The notes under the pieces were generated by a model that saw only the letters and a list, made by a program, of their open reading frames with translations, was not told the origin of the DNA and did not search any database. Positions 53,574-62,965 of a stretch of 64,000 nucleotides of DNA are shown here, in pieces. The DNA comes from CAVZCK01 sp963798805 (GTDB taxonomy: Bacteria > Pseudomonadota > Alphaproteobacteria > Rhizobiales > Rhodomicrobiaceae), in the NCBI GenBank assembly GCA_963798805.1, contig CAWCVC010000010.1:1426001-1490000 (forward strand), written 5' to 3'. The position numbers and the translations under genes were made by a program. Numbering within the stretch: the first letter of the stretch is position 1; every line of letters begins with the position of its first letter.

Positions 53574-53912
53574 AAAATTTCAGTGCACGACAGAACCCGG
53601 CCGGTGCTCGATGCGGCCGGGCTGCCGTGCGATGATCATTACCCTAGCCCGATAAAACCCCTTACACCCCTAAAAGGTCCGTTTGAAGCCTTCGCTGTCA
53701 GAAGCGCTGCCCTGAGCGGAAGCTGCTCCGGGATCAGCCACCAGCCGACGCCAGCCGCACCCGCCGCCAATCGGAAAAAACCGCCGCGCTGCCAATGCGA
53801 GCGACCTGCAGCAGCAGCCGGACTATTTTCTGACACATTCCGCGGCGCGCGTGAAACACTGACAGCACTGGTGCGTTTGCTTCAACAGGGCAGGGCTCAA
53901 CGGTCGCACACA
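53574..53912. other. Divergent intergenic region kaiC / penicillin-binding protein
   Basis: These 339 bases contain an open frame continuing upstream of the penicillin-binding protein, but its residues (Pro/Ala/Arg-rich) do not look like that family's N-terminus. An AT-rich stretch near 53530-53580 is the likely kaiC promoter. I see no repeat or RNA gene. Confidence 0.5.
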
Positions 53913-56036
53913 ATGAACGAAATTGGTCACTCGCTTTTATCCGCGCTCATAGGCGCGTCGAATTTCCTCGTGCGGCTTGGCACAAATATCTGGCAATCGC
54001 ATGTCACGCACAGGTTGCTCCGTATCTGGTCGGGCATGGGCAATGCGCTCCTGGTTTCCGGCATCTGCTTGGTCGCGGTAACGGCGTCCTTCACGGCGCC
54101 GCTCAGCAAGCAATATCCGATCCAGGATACGCTGAGACCTGCCGTCAAACGCCCGCTGATCCTCATCGACGCCGAGGGCCGCGCCTTCGCCGAGCGCGGC
54201 GACTGCGTGGCCGCGCCGGTCACGCTCGACGAGTTGCCCAAGCATCTGATCGATGGGGTAGTGTCCATGGAGGACCGCCGCTTCTACAGCCATATCGGCA
54301 TCGACCCGAAAGGCATCTTACGCGCTGCCCTGCGCAACTATCGGGCCGATGCGATCCGCCAGGGCGGCAGCACCATCACCCAGCAGCTCGTCAAGATGTC
54401 CTTCCTCACCGATGCTAGAACATACAGGCGCAAATTCGACGAGGCTCTGCTCGCCATGTGGCTCGAATTCCGGCTGACCAAAGCTCAGATCCTAGAGCGC
54501 TATCTGAGCAGCGCCTATTTCGGCGAGGGCTGTTTCGGCGTGCGCGCCGCCGCCAAACATTTTTTCGACAAGCCGGTGGGCGAGCTGAGTTTGTCGGACT
54601 CGGCTCTGCTCGTTGCGCTTTTGCGCTCGCCGACCCAGCTGACGCAGAATTTCGATGATGCACGCAAGCGGGCGAAGTTGGTGCTCGAGGCTATGGTCCG
54701 CGACGGCCGGCTCGATAAAACGCAACTCGCCGATATCAAGCCGGCAAGGCTGAATCGGCCGCGCGAGGAGGAGTTCGGCGGCTATTATGCCGACTGGCTG
54801 ACGGATTCGGTCGAGGACGGCTTGAAGGATCCGCACGCCCGCGAGCCGGTCAAGGTCTACACCACCTTCCAGCCGGGGCTGCAGCATATCGCCCAGGAGG
54901 CGGTCCGGAAGGTGCTCGACAAGCAGGGCCGCCGATATCATGCCGGCCAGGCGGCGCTGGTGGCGATGCGCACCGATGGCCGGGTCGTCGCCATGGTCGG
55001 CGGCAAGGACCGCGCCGGCAGCCAGTTCAACCGGGCGGTGCAGGCGCACCGGCAGCCGGGCTCGGCCTTCAAGCCCTTCGTCTATCTCGCCGCCTTGCGG
55101 TCCGGTGCCCGGCCGGACATGGTGGTGCCGGACGAGCCGATCACCGTCGATGGCTGGGAACCGAAGAATTACGGCGGCGACTATCGCGGCCCGGTCACTC
55201 TCACTCAGGCTTTCGCCTATTCCATCAATACCGTTGCGGTGAGGCTATCGGAGGCGGTCGGGCGGGACACGGTGATCGCCGCAGCGCGCGATCTCGGCAT
55301 CGAATCGCCGCTTCACCCCAATCCGAGCCTTCCGCTGGGGACGGCGGACCTCTCGCTGCTCGAGATGACCTCTGCCTATGCCTCCATCGCTGCGGGCGCC
55401 TATCCGGTCAAGCCCTGGGGCGTGGCCGGGCTGGACGCCAAGCCGGCGGATGGCGGTGAGCCGCCCCGCGATGCCGGTTTATGGAAGCTCGCCAAGGCGG
55501 ACGAATTGCGCGGCCTGCTCTCCGCCGTGGTCGAAAGCGGCACCGGCCACGCCGCTCGCCTGCCGATCGAGACCTACGGCAAGACCGGCACCAGCCAGGA
55601 CTACCGCGATGCCTGGTTCATTGGCTTCGCCGGCAATCTGGTGGTCGGCGTCTGGGTCGGCAATGACGATAACAGCCCGATGAAACGCGTCACCGGCGGC
55701 AGTCTTCCGGCCGAAATCTGGGCGCGCTTCATGCGGGGCGCCATGAAGAGCGATCCGCATTTCGCGCGCAGGCTGCCGATCGTCGCCTCATTCCAGGCAC
55801 GCGACCGGGAGCCGCTCGCCCACCCGATGGCGCTTGCCGCGCTCGAAGGGCTGACCGTCGCCGTCAGCTCGAAACCGAGAGAAAGGGATCGATATAGCCA
55901 AACCTGGACGCGCGGCTATTTCGAGCGCGACCCCGAATTTTACCAGCCGTACGAACGTCCAGGATGGCGCGAGCGAGGCGGCGACAGCAGGGACTTCGAC
56001 GACCGGCTCAACGATTTGGGCTGGCCCGGACAATAG
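53913..56036 (+). CDS. Class A penicillin-binding protein (transglycosylase/transpeptidase)
   Basis: The roughly 707-residue bifunctional enzyme polymerises and cross-links peptidoglycan. It has one N-terminal membrane segment (about 45-65), a GT51 domain with the catalytic SMEDRRFYSHIGID and RQGGSTITQQLVKM, and a transpeptidase domain. The latter has the serine in QPGSAFKPF (about residue 384), YSINTV (SxN) and YGKTGTSQDYRDAWF (KTG). It belongs to the PBP1a/1b-like group of alphaproteobacteria. The ATG at 53913 is chosen because it precedes the membrane anchor; no strong ribosome-binding site is seen. The C-terminal 60 residues are Arg/Asp-rich. Confidence 0.93.
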   Translation: MNEIGHSLLSALIGASNFLVRLGTNIWQSHVTHRLLRIWSGMGNALLVSGICLVAVTASFTAPLSKQYPIQDTLRPAVKRPLILIDAEGRAFAERGDCVAAPVTLDELPKHLIDGVVSMEDRRFYSHIGIDPKGILRAALRNYRADAIRQGGSTITQQLVKMSFLTDARTYRRKFDEALLAMWLEFRLTKAQILERYLSSAYFGEGCFGVRAAAKHFFDKPVGELSLSDSALLVALLRSPTQLTQNFDDARKRAKLVLEAMVRDGRLDKTQLADIKPARLNRPREEEFGGYYADWLTDSVEDGLKDPHAREPVKVYTTFQPGLQHIAQEAVRKVLDKQGRRYHAGQAALVAMRTDGRVVAMVGGKDRAGSQFNRAVQAHRQPGSAFKPFVYLAALRSGARPDMVVPDEPITVDGWEPKNYGGDYRGPVTLTQAFAYSINTVAVRLSEAVGRDTVIAAARDLGIESPLHPNPSLPLGTADLSLLEMTSAYASIAAGAYPVKPWGVAGLDAKPADGGEPPRDAGLWKLAKADELRGLLSAVVESGTGHAARLPIETYGKTGTSQDYRDAWFIGFAGNLVVGVWVGNDDNSPMKRVTGGSLPAEIWARFMRGAMKSDPHFARRLPIVASFQARDREPLAHPMALAALEGLTVAVSSKPRERDRYSQTWTRGYFERDPEFYQPYERPGWRERGGDSRDFDDRLNDLGWPGQ

Positions 56037-56235
56037 CCGGGCCGGCGGCTCCCCGTCCCCCAAGCCTGATTCATCGACCCGCTTCCACGGCCGACTGCAG
56101 CCTCCGCGCCCATTCCTCTCCCCGCCTCCACCGCGCAGGGCGCTCCGTATTCCCTGCATTCGCATAATTGTCGCAGAGCGCTGTTAGTCAGTGATAAAAT
56201 GACGGGGTCTAGGACGGAAATCGGAGAAACCAAAA

Positions 56236-57564
56236 ATGAAACGCTTGTTTGTGCGCCTGGCGGCCATCGCGCTGGCAGTTGCGGCGATCGGCGCGGCCTC
56301 GCGCGCTTCCGCCGAGACCGAGATCCAGTGGTGGCACGCGATGACCGGCGCCAATAACGAGGTCATCAACAAGCTCGCGAGCGACTTCAACGCCTCGCAG
56401 AAAGACTACAAGGTCGTACCGAGCTATAAGGGCAGCTACGCCGAAACCATGAACGCCGGCATCGCCGCCTTCCGCGCCGGCAACGCTCCGCACATCCTCC
56501 AGGTTTTCGAGGTCGGCACTGCGACCATGATGGCGGCGACGGGCGCGATCAGGCCGGTCTACCAGCTGATGAAGGACGCCGGCGAGCCCTTCGATCCGAA
56601 CGCCTATCTGCCGGCCATCACCGGCTATTACTCGACCACGAAGGGCGAGATGCTGTCCTTCCCCTTCAACTCGTCGAGCGCGGTGATGTGGATCAACCGC
56701 GACGCCTTCAAAAAGGCCGGCCTCAACGCCGATGCGCCGCCCAAGACCTGGCCCGAGGTGTTCGAGGACGCCAAGAAGCTGAAAGCGGCCGGCTATGACA
56801 AATGCGGCTTCTCCTCGGCCTGGTTCACCTGGGTCAATCTCGAGCAGTTCTCCGCTTGGCACAATGTCCCGCTCGCGACCAAGGCCAACGGCATGGAGGG
56901 CTTCGATACCGAGCTGAAATTCAACGCGCCGCTGCATGTCAGGCATCTGCAGGCGCTCATCGATCTGCAGAAGGACAAGACCTTCGACTATTCGGGACGC
57001 GGCAATGCCGGCGAGGGCCGTTTCACCAGCGGCGAATGCCCGATCTTCCTGACCTCCTCGGCCTTCTTCGGCAATATCAAGGCCCACGCCAAGTTCGATT
57101 TCGCCGCCGCGCCGATGCCTTATTATCCGGACGTGCCCGGCGCTCCGCAGAATTCGATCATCGGCGGCGCCTCTTTATGGGTGATGGGCGGCAAGACTCC
57201 GGCGGAATATAAGGGTGTGGCGAAGTTCTTCGCCTTCCTGTCCGACACCGACCGGCAAGTCGAGCTGCATCAGAAGTCCGGCTATCTGCCGATCACCAAG
57301 GCGGCGTATGAGAAAAGCAAGGCGTCCGGCTTCTATCAGAAGTTCCCCTATCTGGAGACGCCGCTCTTGGAGCTGACCAACAAGCCGCCAACCGAGAACA
57401 GCCGCGGCCTGCGCCTCGGCAACATGGTGCAGATGCGCGATATGTGGGCGGAGGAAATAGAGGCCGCGCTCGCCGGCAAGAAGACCGCGCAGCAGGCGCT
57501 CGACGATGCCGTCCGGCGCGGCAACGAGGTGCTGCGCAAGTTCGAGAAGCAGGTGTCCAAATAG
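56236..57564 (+). CDS. ugpB: sn-glycerol-3-phosphate ABC transporter substrate-binding protein
   Basis: The 442-residue protein has a signal peptide (KRLFVRLAAIALAVAAIGAA, cut after ASA) and the UgpB pattern: TEIQWWHAMTGANNEVINKLA, the ligand-contact region NAPHILQVFEVGTATMMA and YYPDVPGAPQNSIIGGASLWVM. It captures glycerol-3-phosphate or its diesters in the periplasm. It leads a UgpB-A-E-C operon. The first gene has no obvious Pho box by eye. Confidence 0.95.
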   Translation: MKRLFVRLAAIALAVAAIGAASRASAETEIQWWHAMTGANNEVINKLASDFNASQKDYKVVPSYKGSYAETMNAGIAAFRAGNAPHILQVFEVGTATMMAATGAIRPVYQLMKDAGEPFDPNAYLPAITGYYSTTKGEMLSFPFNSSSAVMWINRDAFKKAGLNADAPPKTWPEVFEDAKKLKAAGYDKCGFSSAWFTWVNLEQFSAWHNVPLATKANGMEGFDTELKFNAPLHVRHLQALIDLQKDKTFDYSGRGNAGEGRFTSGECPIFLTSSAFFGNIKAHAKFDFAAAPMPYYPDVPGAPQNSIIGGASLWVMGGKTPAEYKGVAKFFAFLSDTDRQVELHQKSGYLPITKAAYEKSKASGFYQKFPYLETPLLELTNKPPTENSRGLRLGNMVQMRDMWAEEIEAALAGKKTAQQALDDAVRRGNEVLRKFEKQVSK

Positions 57565-57611
57565 CCGGACCGAGCTGGTGAAGCGAGCGGCGCAGGTGAG
57601 ATCTCGCCAGA

Positions 57612-57631
57612 GCGGCGGCGCGCGCCGCCGC
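57612..57631 (+). terminator. GC-rich hairpin between ugpB and ugpA
   Basis: A perfect 20-base palindrome (GCGGCGGCGC and its complement) with partly pairing flanks GCCAG/CTGGC is followed by CCTTTTCCTTTTCC. Such a structure between the binding-protein and permease genes usually reduces read-through and protects the upstream mRNA. Confidence 0.6.
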
Positions 57632-57687
57632 CGCTGGCCTTTTCCTTTTCCCTGGCCATGTGAGCAGGCCGGGGGAGGGGGCGTCTG

Positions 57688-58570
57688 ATGGAAAAGCGCG
57701 TCGGCTTTCGCGGGCGTCTTCTGCCTTATGCGCTGTTGGCGCCGCAACTCGCCATCACGCTGATCTTCTTCTACGGCCCCGCGAGCCAGGCCATCTGGCA
57801 GTCTTTCCTGCTGCAGGATGCGTTCGGTCTCAATACGCGCTTCGTCTGGTTCGACAATTACGCGTCGCTGCTGACCAATCCCGAATATTATCAGGCGCTG
57901 ACAACGACGCTGATCTTCGCCGCTCTCGTGGCGACGCTGTCGTTATCGATCGCGCTGCTGCTGGCGGTGCAGGCCGACCGCCAGATCGCCGGGGCCGGCA
58001 TCTACAAGACCCTGCTGATCTGGCCCTATGCGGTCGCGCCTGCCGTCGCAGGCGTGCTCTGGCTGTTCATGTTCCAGCCGTCGCTCGGCATCGTCGCGCG
58101 CGGGCTGCGTAATCTCGGTATCCCGTGGAACCCGCTGCTCAATGGCACACACGCGATGATCCTCGTCGTCATCGCCGCCACCTGGAAGCAGATCAGCTAC
58201 AATTTCCTGTTCTTCCTTGCCGGGCTGCAGGCCATCCCCCGCTCGGTGATCGAGGCTGCGGCCGTCGACGGCGCCAGCCCCTCGCGCCGCTTCTGGACCA
58301 TTACCTTGCCGCTGCTCTCGCCGACTGCTTTCTTCCTGCTCGTAGTCAACATCGTCTATGTGTTCTTCGACACTTTCGGCATCATCGATGCGGTCACCGG
58401 CGGCGGCCCGGCCAAGGCAACCGAGAACTCTCGTCTATAAGGTGTTCTCCGACGGCCGGCTCGGCGCCGATCTCGGCGGCTCGGCGGCGCAATCCGTCGT
58501 GCTGCTGGCGATCGTCATTGGGCTGACTGCCGTGCAGTTCCGCTATATCGAGCGCAGGGTGGTGTACTGA
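57688..58570 (+). CDS. ugpA: sn-glycerol-3-phosphate ABC transporter permease UgpA, interrupted by a frameshift
   Basis: The N-terminal 245 residues (57688 to about 58423) are a typical UgpA permease with six membrane segments, the EAA loop (VIEAAAVDGASPSRRFWTITLP) and GGGPAKATE. One surplus A in the GAGAACTCTC stretch at 58423-58430 then shifts the frame to a stop at 58438. Skipping it restores TLVYKVFSDGRLGADLGGS and QSVVLLAIVIGLTAVQFRYIERRVVY, the normal end, with the stop at 58568-58570 overlapping the ugpE ATG. A sequencing or assembly indel is likely; if real, the importer would lack its last transmembrane helix. Confidence 0.9.
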
Positions 58571-59418
58571 TGGTCGAGCGGCGCGGATGGTCGCATGTTC
58601 TGGCGCATGCCGTGCTGATCCTCGGCGTCGCCGTGCTGGCCTTCCCGGTCTATCTTTGCTTCGTCGGCTCGACCCAGCCGCAAGACGTCATCGCCAACGG
58701 GCAGATGCCGCCCTGGCCGGGGCCGCTGTTCTTCGAGACCTACTGGCAGACACTTTTCGTCGGCACGACGCAAACGACGGGCGCGCCGGTCGCCGCCATG
58801 CTGTTCAACAGCGCGGTGATGGCGGGCGCCATCGCACTCGGCAAGATCGCCATCTCGATCCCATCCGCCTATGCGGTGGTCTATTTCAAATTCCCCTTCC
58901 GCATGGCCGCCTTCTGGCTGATCTTCATCACGCTGATGCTGCCGGTAGAGGTGCGCATCTACCCGACCTACAAGGTCGCCTCCGACCTCCATCTGCTCGA
59001 CAGCTATGCCGGCCTCACCTTGCCGCTGATCGCCTCCGCCACCGCGACGCTGTTCTTCCGCCAATTCTACCTGACCATTCCGGACGAACTCATCGAAGCG
59101 GCCAAGCTCGACAATGCCGGACCGCTCCGCTTCCTCTGGGACATCGCCCTGCCCCTGTCGCGCACCAATATCGCGGCGCTGTTCGTGATCCTGTTCATCT
59201 ATGGCTGGAACCAATATCTCTGGCCGCTGCTCATCACCACGCGCGAGGACATGCAGACCATCGTCATCGGCATCAAGAAGATGATGGTGATGTCGGATGC
59301 GCTGACGGAGTGGAACATCGTCATGGCAACGGCCATGCTCGCCATGCTGCCGCCTGTAATCGTCGTCATCGCCATGCAGCGCTGGTTCGTGAAGGGCCTG
59401 ATCGAGGCGGAGAAATAA
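58570..59418 (+). CDS. ugpE: sn-glycerol-3-phosphate ABC transporter permease UgpE
   Basis: The 282-residue permease has six membrane segments, the EAA loop ELIEAAKLDNAGPLRFLWDIALPLS and the C-terminal QRWFVKGLIEAEK typical of UgpE. It starts at ATG 58570 overlapping the ugpA stop. Confidence 0.95.
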   Translation: MVERRGWSHVLAHAVLILGVAVLAFPVYLCFVGSTQPQDVIANGQMPPWPGPLFFETYWQTLFVGTTQTTGAPVAAMLFNSAVMAGAIALGKIAISIPSAYAVVYFKFPFRMAAFWLIFITLMLPVEVRIYPTYKVASDLHLLDSYAGLTLPLIASATATLFFRQFYLTIPDELIEAAKLDNAGPLRFLWDIALPLSRTNIAALFVILFIYGWNQYLWPLLITTREDMQTIVIGIKKMMVMSDALTEWNIVMATAMLAMLPPVIVVIAMQRWFVKGLIEAEK

Positions 59419-59419
59419 G

Positions 59420-60526
<1,107 letters not shown>

Positions 60527-60530
60527 CACA

Positions 60531-60779
60531 TCACCTTAAAGCCTTGCGATAGCGTAACGCAGCGGACTTCCGGACCTCGCTCACAAGATAGGTCGCATTG
60601 ATCGGCAACAGCGCGACGTGAAGCAGCAGAATCGGGACCAGGTCCATCTTGGCGGCATAGGCAATGAAGAGAAAATTGCTGACGATCGCACAGCAGCGCA
60701 GCGTCACCATCGTGCGGCAGCAGAAGGTGAGGCCGACCATCGAGGCGGCCAAATAACCCAGAAGATCGGAGACCCGCAT
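60531..60779 (-). CDS. Small inner-membrane protein
   Basis: The 82-residue protein has two hydrophobic segments (residues about 6-22 and 30-62) and a basic tail (RKSAALRYRKALR). I start it at ATG 60779 because the preceding codons look non-coding. It resembles YgjV-type membrane proteins of unknown function. It converges on ugpC, four bases apart. Confidence 0.7.
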   Translation of the reverse strand: MRVSDLLGYLAASMVGLTFCCRTMVTLRCCAIVSNFLFIAYAAKMDLVPILLLHVALLPINATYLVSEVRKSAALRYRKALR

Positions 60780-61025
60780 TGTCGTTGCTCTTTCGCTGCA
60801 ATCAATTGTCCAAAAATCTCGGCCAACGCCCACCCATCTTCAAAGCCGCGCGCGATGGGAGCCTCTCCCCGGCGCCGCCGTCCGACCGCTCAAATTAGCA
60901 GTGTGGCCGCACATAGGCCCTCACCCTTATGAGTGATACGCGCCGAGGTTGAGCGAAGCTGGTGAACGTAAGGTTCGGCGTGAGAAAGGGCCGGTGATTT
61001 CGGCCCCTTCTCCTGCCCTGTCCAA

Positions 61026-61340
61026 TTAATTGTGCTTGTGCCAAAAGATGCGGCCGCTCTGGCGATTGAGAGCATTGTGGAGACGCACCCGCTCGCCGAA
61101 CGTCAAGTTGCCGTCGCTCTTGAAGCGGCGCTCCATACGGCGGACATGTGCCTGGCCTCTGATCAGCTTGCCAGCTTCGCGGAACGAGAGATTACCGTTG
61201 GCGATCCCTTCATAAACCCGATGGGCCTGGTGCCGTTCGCGGTAGTTCACCCATGGCGACGCTGTGCCGGCCATGGCCGATTCGGTGACGACGGTCAGGG
61301 CGAGACCGGTGACGATCGTTGCGATAAGTTTCCTGTTCAT
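61026..61340 (-). CDS. Small secreted protein of unknown function
   Basis: The 104-residue product has a signal peptide (MNRKLIATIVTGLALTVV, cleavage after AMA near residue 24) and a basic helical mature part with RVYEGIANGNLSFREAGKLI and LTFGERVRLHNALNRQS. It is a compact repeat-like pattern I recognise from alphaproteobacterial periplasmic proteins but cannot name. It is monocistronic. A 12-bp hairpin with one mismatch lies just downstream on this strand (60982-61012) and could end its transcript. Confidence 0.78.
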   Translation of the reverse strand: MNRKLIATIVTGLALTVVTESAMAGTASPWVNYRERHQAHRVYEGIANGNLSFREAGKLIRGQAHVRRMERRFKSDGNLTFGERVRLHNALNRQSGRIFWHKHN

Positions 61341-61492
61341 CGTAGTACTCCCTAAGTTTCCATTCAGCCTTGGCCCAACCTGATTTCGGCTGAGCCGTAA
61401 CGCGGGATTGCGTTAACGTTGGCAAGAATAGCTGGAGGCCACTGTCCGCCCGCTGATAGTCGCTGTAAGCGAAATGTCAGCTTCGGAGCCGT

Positions 61493-62242
61493 ATGATGAA
61501 GACCATGACCGAGCACCAAGGACATGCCGTGGACGCGGCGCTTTATCAGAGACGGAGGACCTTGGTCTGTCTCAGCGCGGCGGCATTCCTCGCGTTGAGC
61601 AGCCGTCCCGGTTCCGCTTTCGCGGATGATAAAGGGCAGGCGGCGAACCATCTTTCGGAGGTGCAGGAGCGAGCGCGCGCGCTTGTCGAGGCTGGCCGCG
61701 TCCGGCCCCTGCGCGAGATTGTCAAAGTTCTGCGCGAACGGGTCGATGGCGAAATTATCGATGTCGAGCTGCTTCAGATCGGCGGCGGCTATTTCTACCG
61801 GTTCAAGGTCCTGGCGGCAGACGGCTACGTCAACGAGTACTTCGTCGACGCGAAGACGCCGGAAGTCCTCACTCTGCCGCAGGCGCGCGAGCGCTTTCCC
61901 AAAGACATCACCGAGTTGGAGAGCAAGCAGACGACCTCGGACGCGAATCCGCCCGGGCCGAAGCTCAATATCGCCGATCTGCCGCCGCGCCTGCGCTTCG
62001 TGATGCAGGATCTGCAGAAGCGCGTCGACGGCAAGATCGTCGATTTCGATTTCCGTAGGGTGGGCAATAGCTTGATCTTCGTGTTCGATCTGCGCACCGA
62101 CAAGGGCCAGACCAGCCGCTTCTTCGTGCATGCCAGAACGGGTGAAATCCGTACGCCGGACGAGGCCCGGCCGTTCCTCGCGCAGCGCTTTCCCTGGCTG
62201 ATGGATGAACTTTTCCCGCCGGCACCACGTCAAAATAAGTGA
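61493..62242 (+). CDS. PepSY-like periplasmic protein
   Basis: The 249-residue protein has a signal-like hydrophobic stretch (RRRTLVCLSAAAFLALSSRPGSAFA) and two PepSY-like domains (about 60-120: REIVKVLRERVDGEIIDVELL...YVNEYFVDAKTPEVL; and 165-225: QDLQKRVDGKIVDFDF...FFVHARTGEI). Such proteins often sit beside two-component genes and may sense or modulate them. It precedes the response regulator by 60 bases. Confidence 0.82.
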   Translation: MMKTMTEHQGHAVDAALYQRRRTLVCLSAAAFLALSSRPGSAFADDKGQAANHLSEVQERARALVEAGRVRPLREIVKVLRERVDGEIIDVELLQIGGGYFYRFKVLAADGYVNEYFVDAKTPEVLTLPQARERFPKDITELESKQTTSDANPPGPKLNIADLPPRLRFVMQDLQKRVDGKIVDFDFRRVGNSLIFVFDLRTDKGQTSRFFVHARTGEIRTPDEARPFLAQRFPWLMDELFPPAPRQNK

Positions 62243-62302
62243 GGCTTGGACTGGTAAAGACGCTATTCTGGAAGGCGCCGGTCGGGTTGCGGGGACAAGA
62301 TC

Positions 62303-62965
62303 ATGCGCATTCTGGTCGTGGAAGATGAGCCGAAACTCGCTGACGACATCTGCCGTGTCTTGAAGGCATCGGGTTTTGTTCCCGAATGCGCGATGGACGG
62401 CGAGGAAGCCTGGTTTCTCGGAGATACGGAGTTTTATGCGGGGATCATTCTCGATCTCAGCCTGCCGAAAATGGACGGCCTCAGCGTCTTGCGCAAATGG
62501 CGCCAGAACGGCAGGCCGACGCCGATCCTGATTCTAACCGCCCGCGCGAGCTGGACCGAGCGCGTCGACGGCATCGACGCCGGGGCTGATGACTATCTCG
62601 CCAAGCCCTTCCACATGGAGGAGCTGCTCGCCCGCCTCCACGCCATTCTCCGCCGCTCCGCCGGTCAGTCGAGCTCACAGCTCCTTGCCGGGCCCCTAGC
62701 GTTGGATGCGCGCCAGATGCGTGTCTCGGTCGATGGCATGCCGGTTTCGCTCACGCCTCTGGAGTACCGCTCGCTCGCCTATCTCATGCATCACAAGAAG
62801 CGGGTCGTGCCGCCGCATGAGCTCAGCGAACATGTCTATGGCATCGACGCCGAGAAAGACAGCAACGCGCTCGAAGTGCTGATCGCGCGGCTGAGGCGCA
62901 AGCTCGGCGTGCAGATCATCGAGACGCGGCGCGGCTATGGCTACATCATACCGTCCGATGACTGA
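62303..62965 (+). CDS. OmpR-family response regulator
   Basis: The 220-residue protein has a receiver (ILVVEDEPKLADDICR, LDLSLPKMDGLSVLRKW with the phospho-acceptor Asp, LAKPFHMEELLARL) and an OmpR/PhoB winged helix ending LIARLRRKLGVQIIETRRGYGYII. It resembles PhoP-type regulators. It overlaps the sensor gene (TGATG). Confidence 0.94.
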   Translation: MRILVVEDEPKLADDICRVLKASGFVPECAMDGEEAWFLGDTEFYAGIILDLSLPKMDGLSVLRKWRQNGRPTPILILTARASWTERVDGIDAGADDYLAKPFHMEELLARLHAILRRSAGQSSSQLLAGPLALDARQMRVSVDGMPVSLTPLEYRSLAYLMHHKKRVVPPHELSEHVYGIDAEKDSNALEVLIARLRRKLGVQIIETRRGYGYIIPSDD

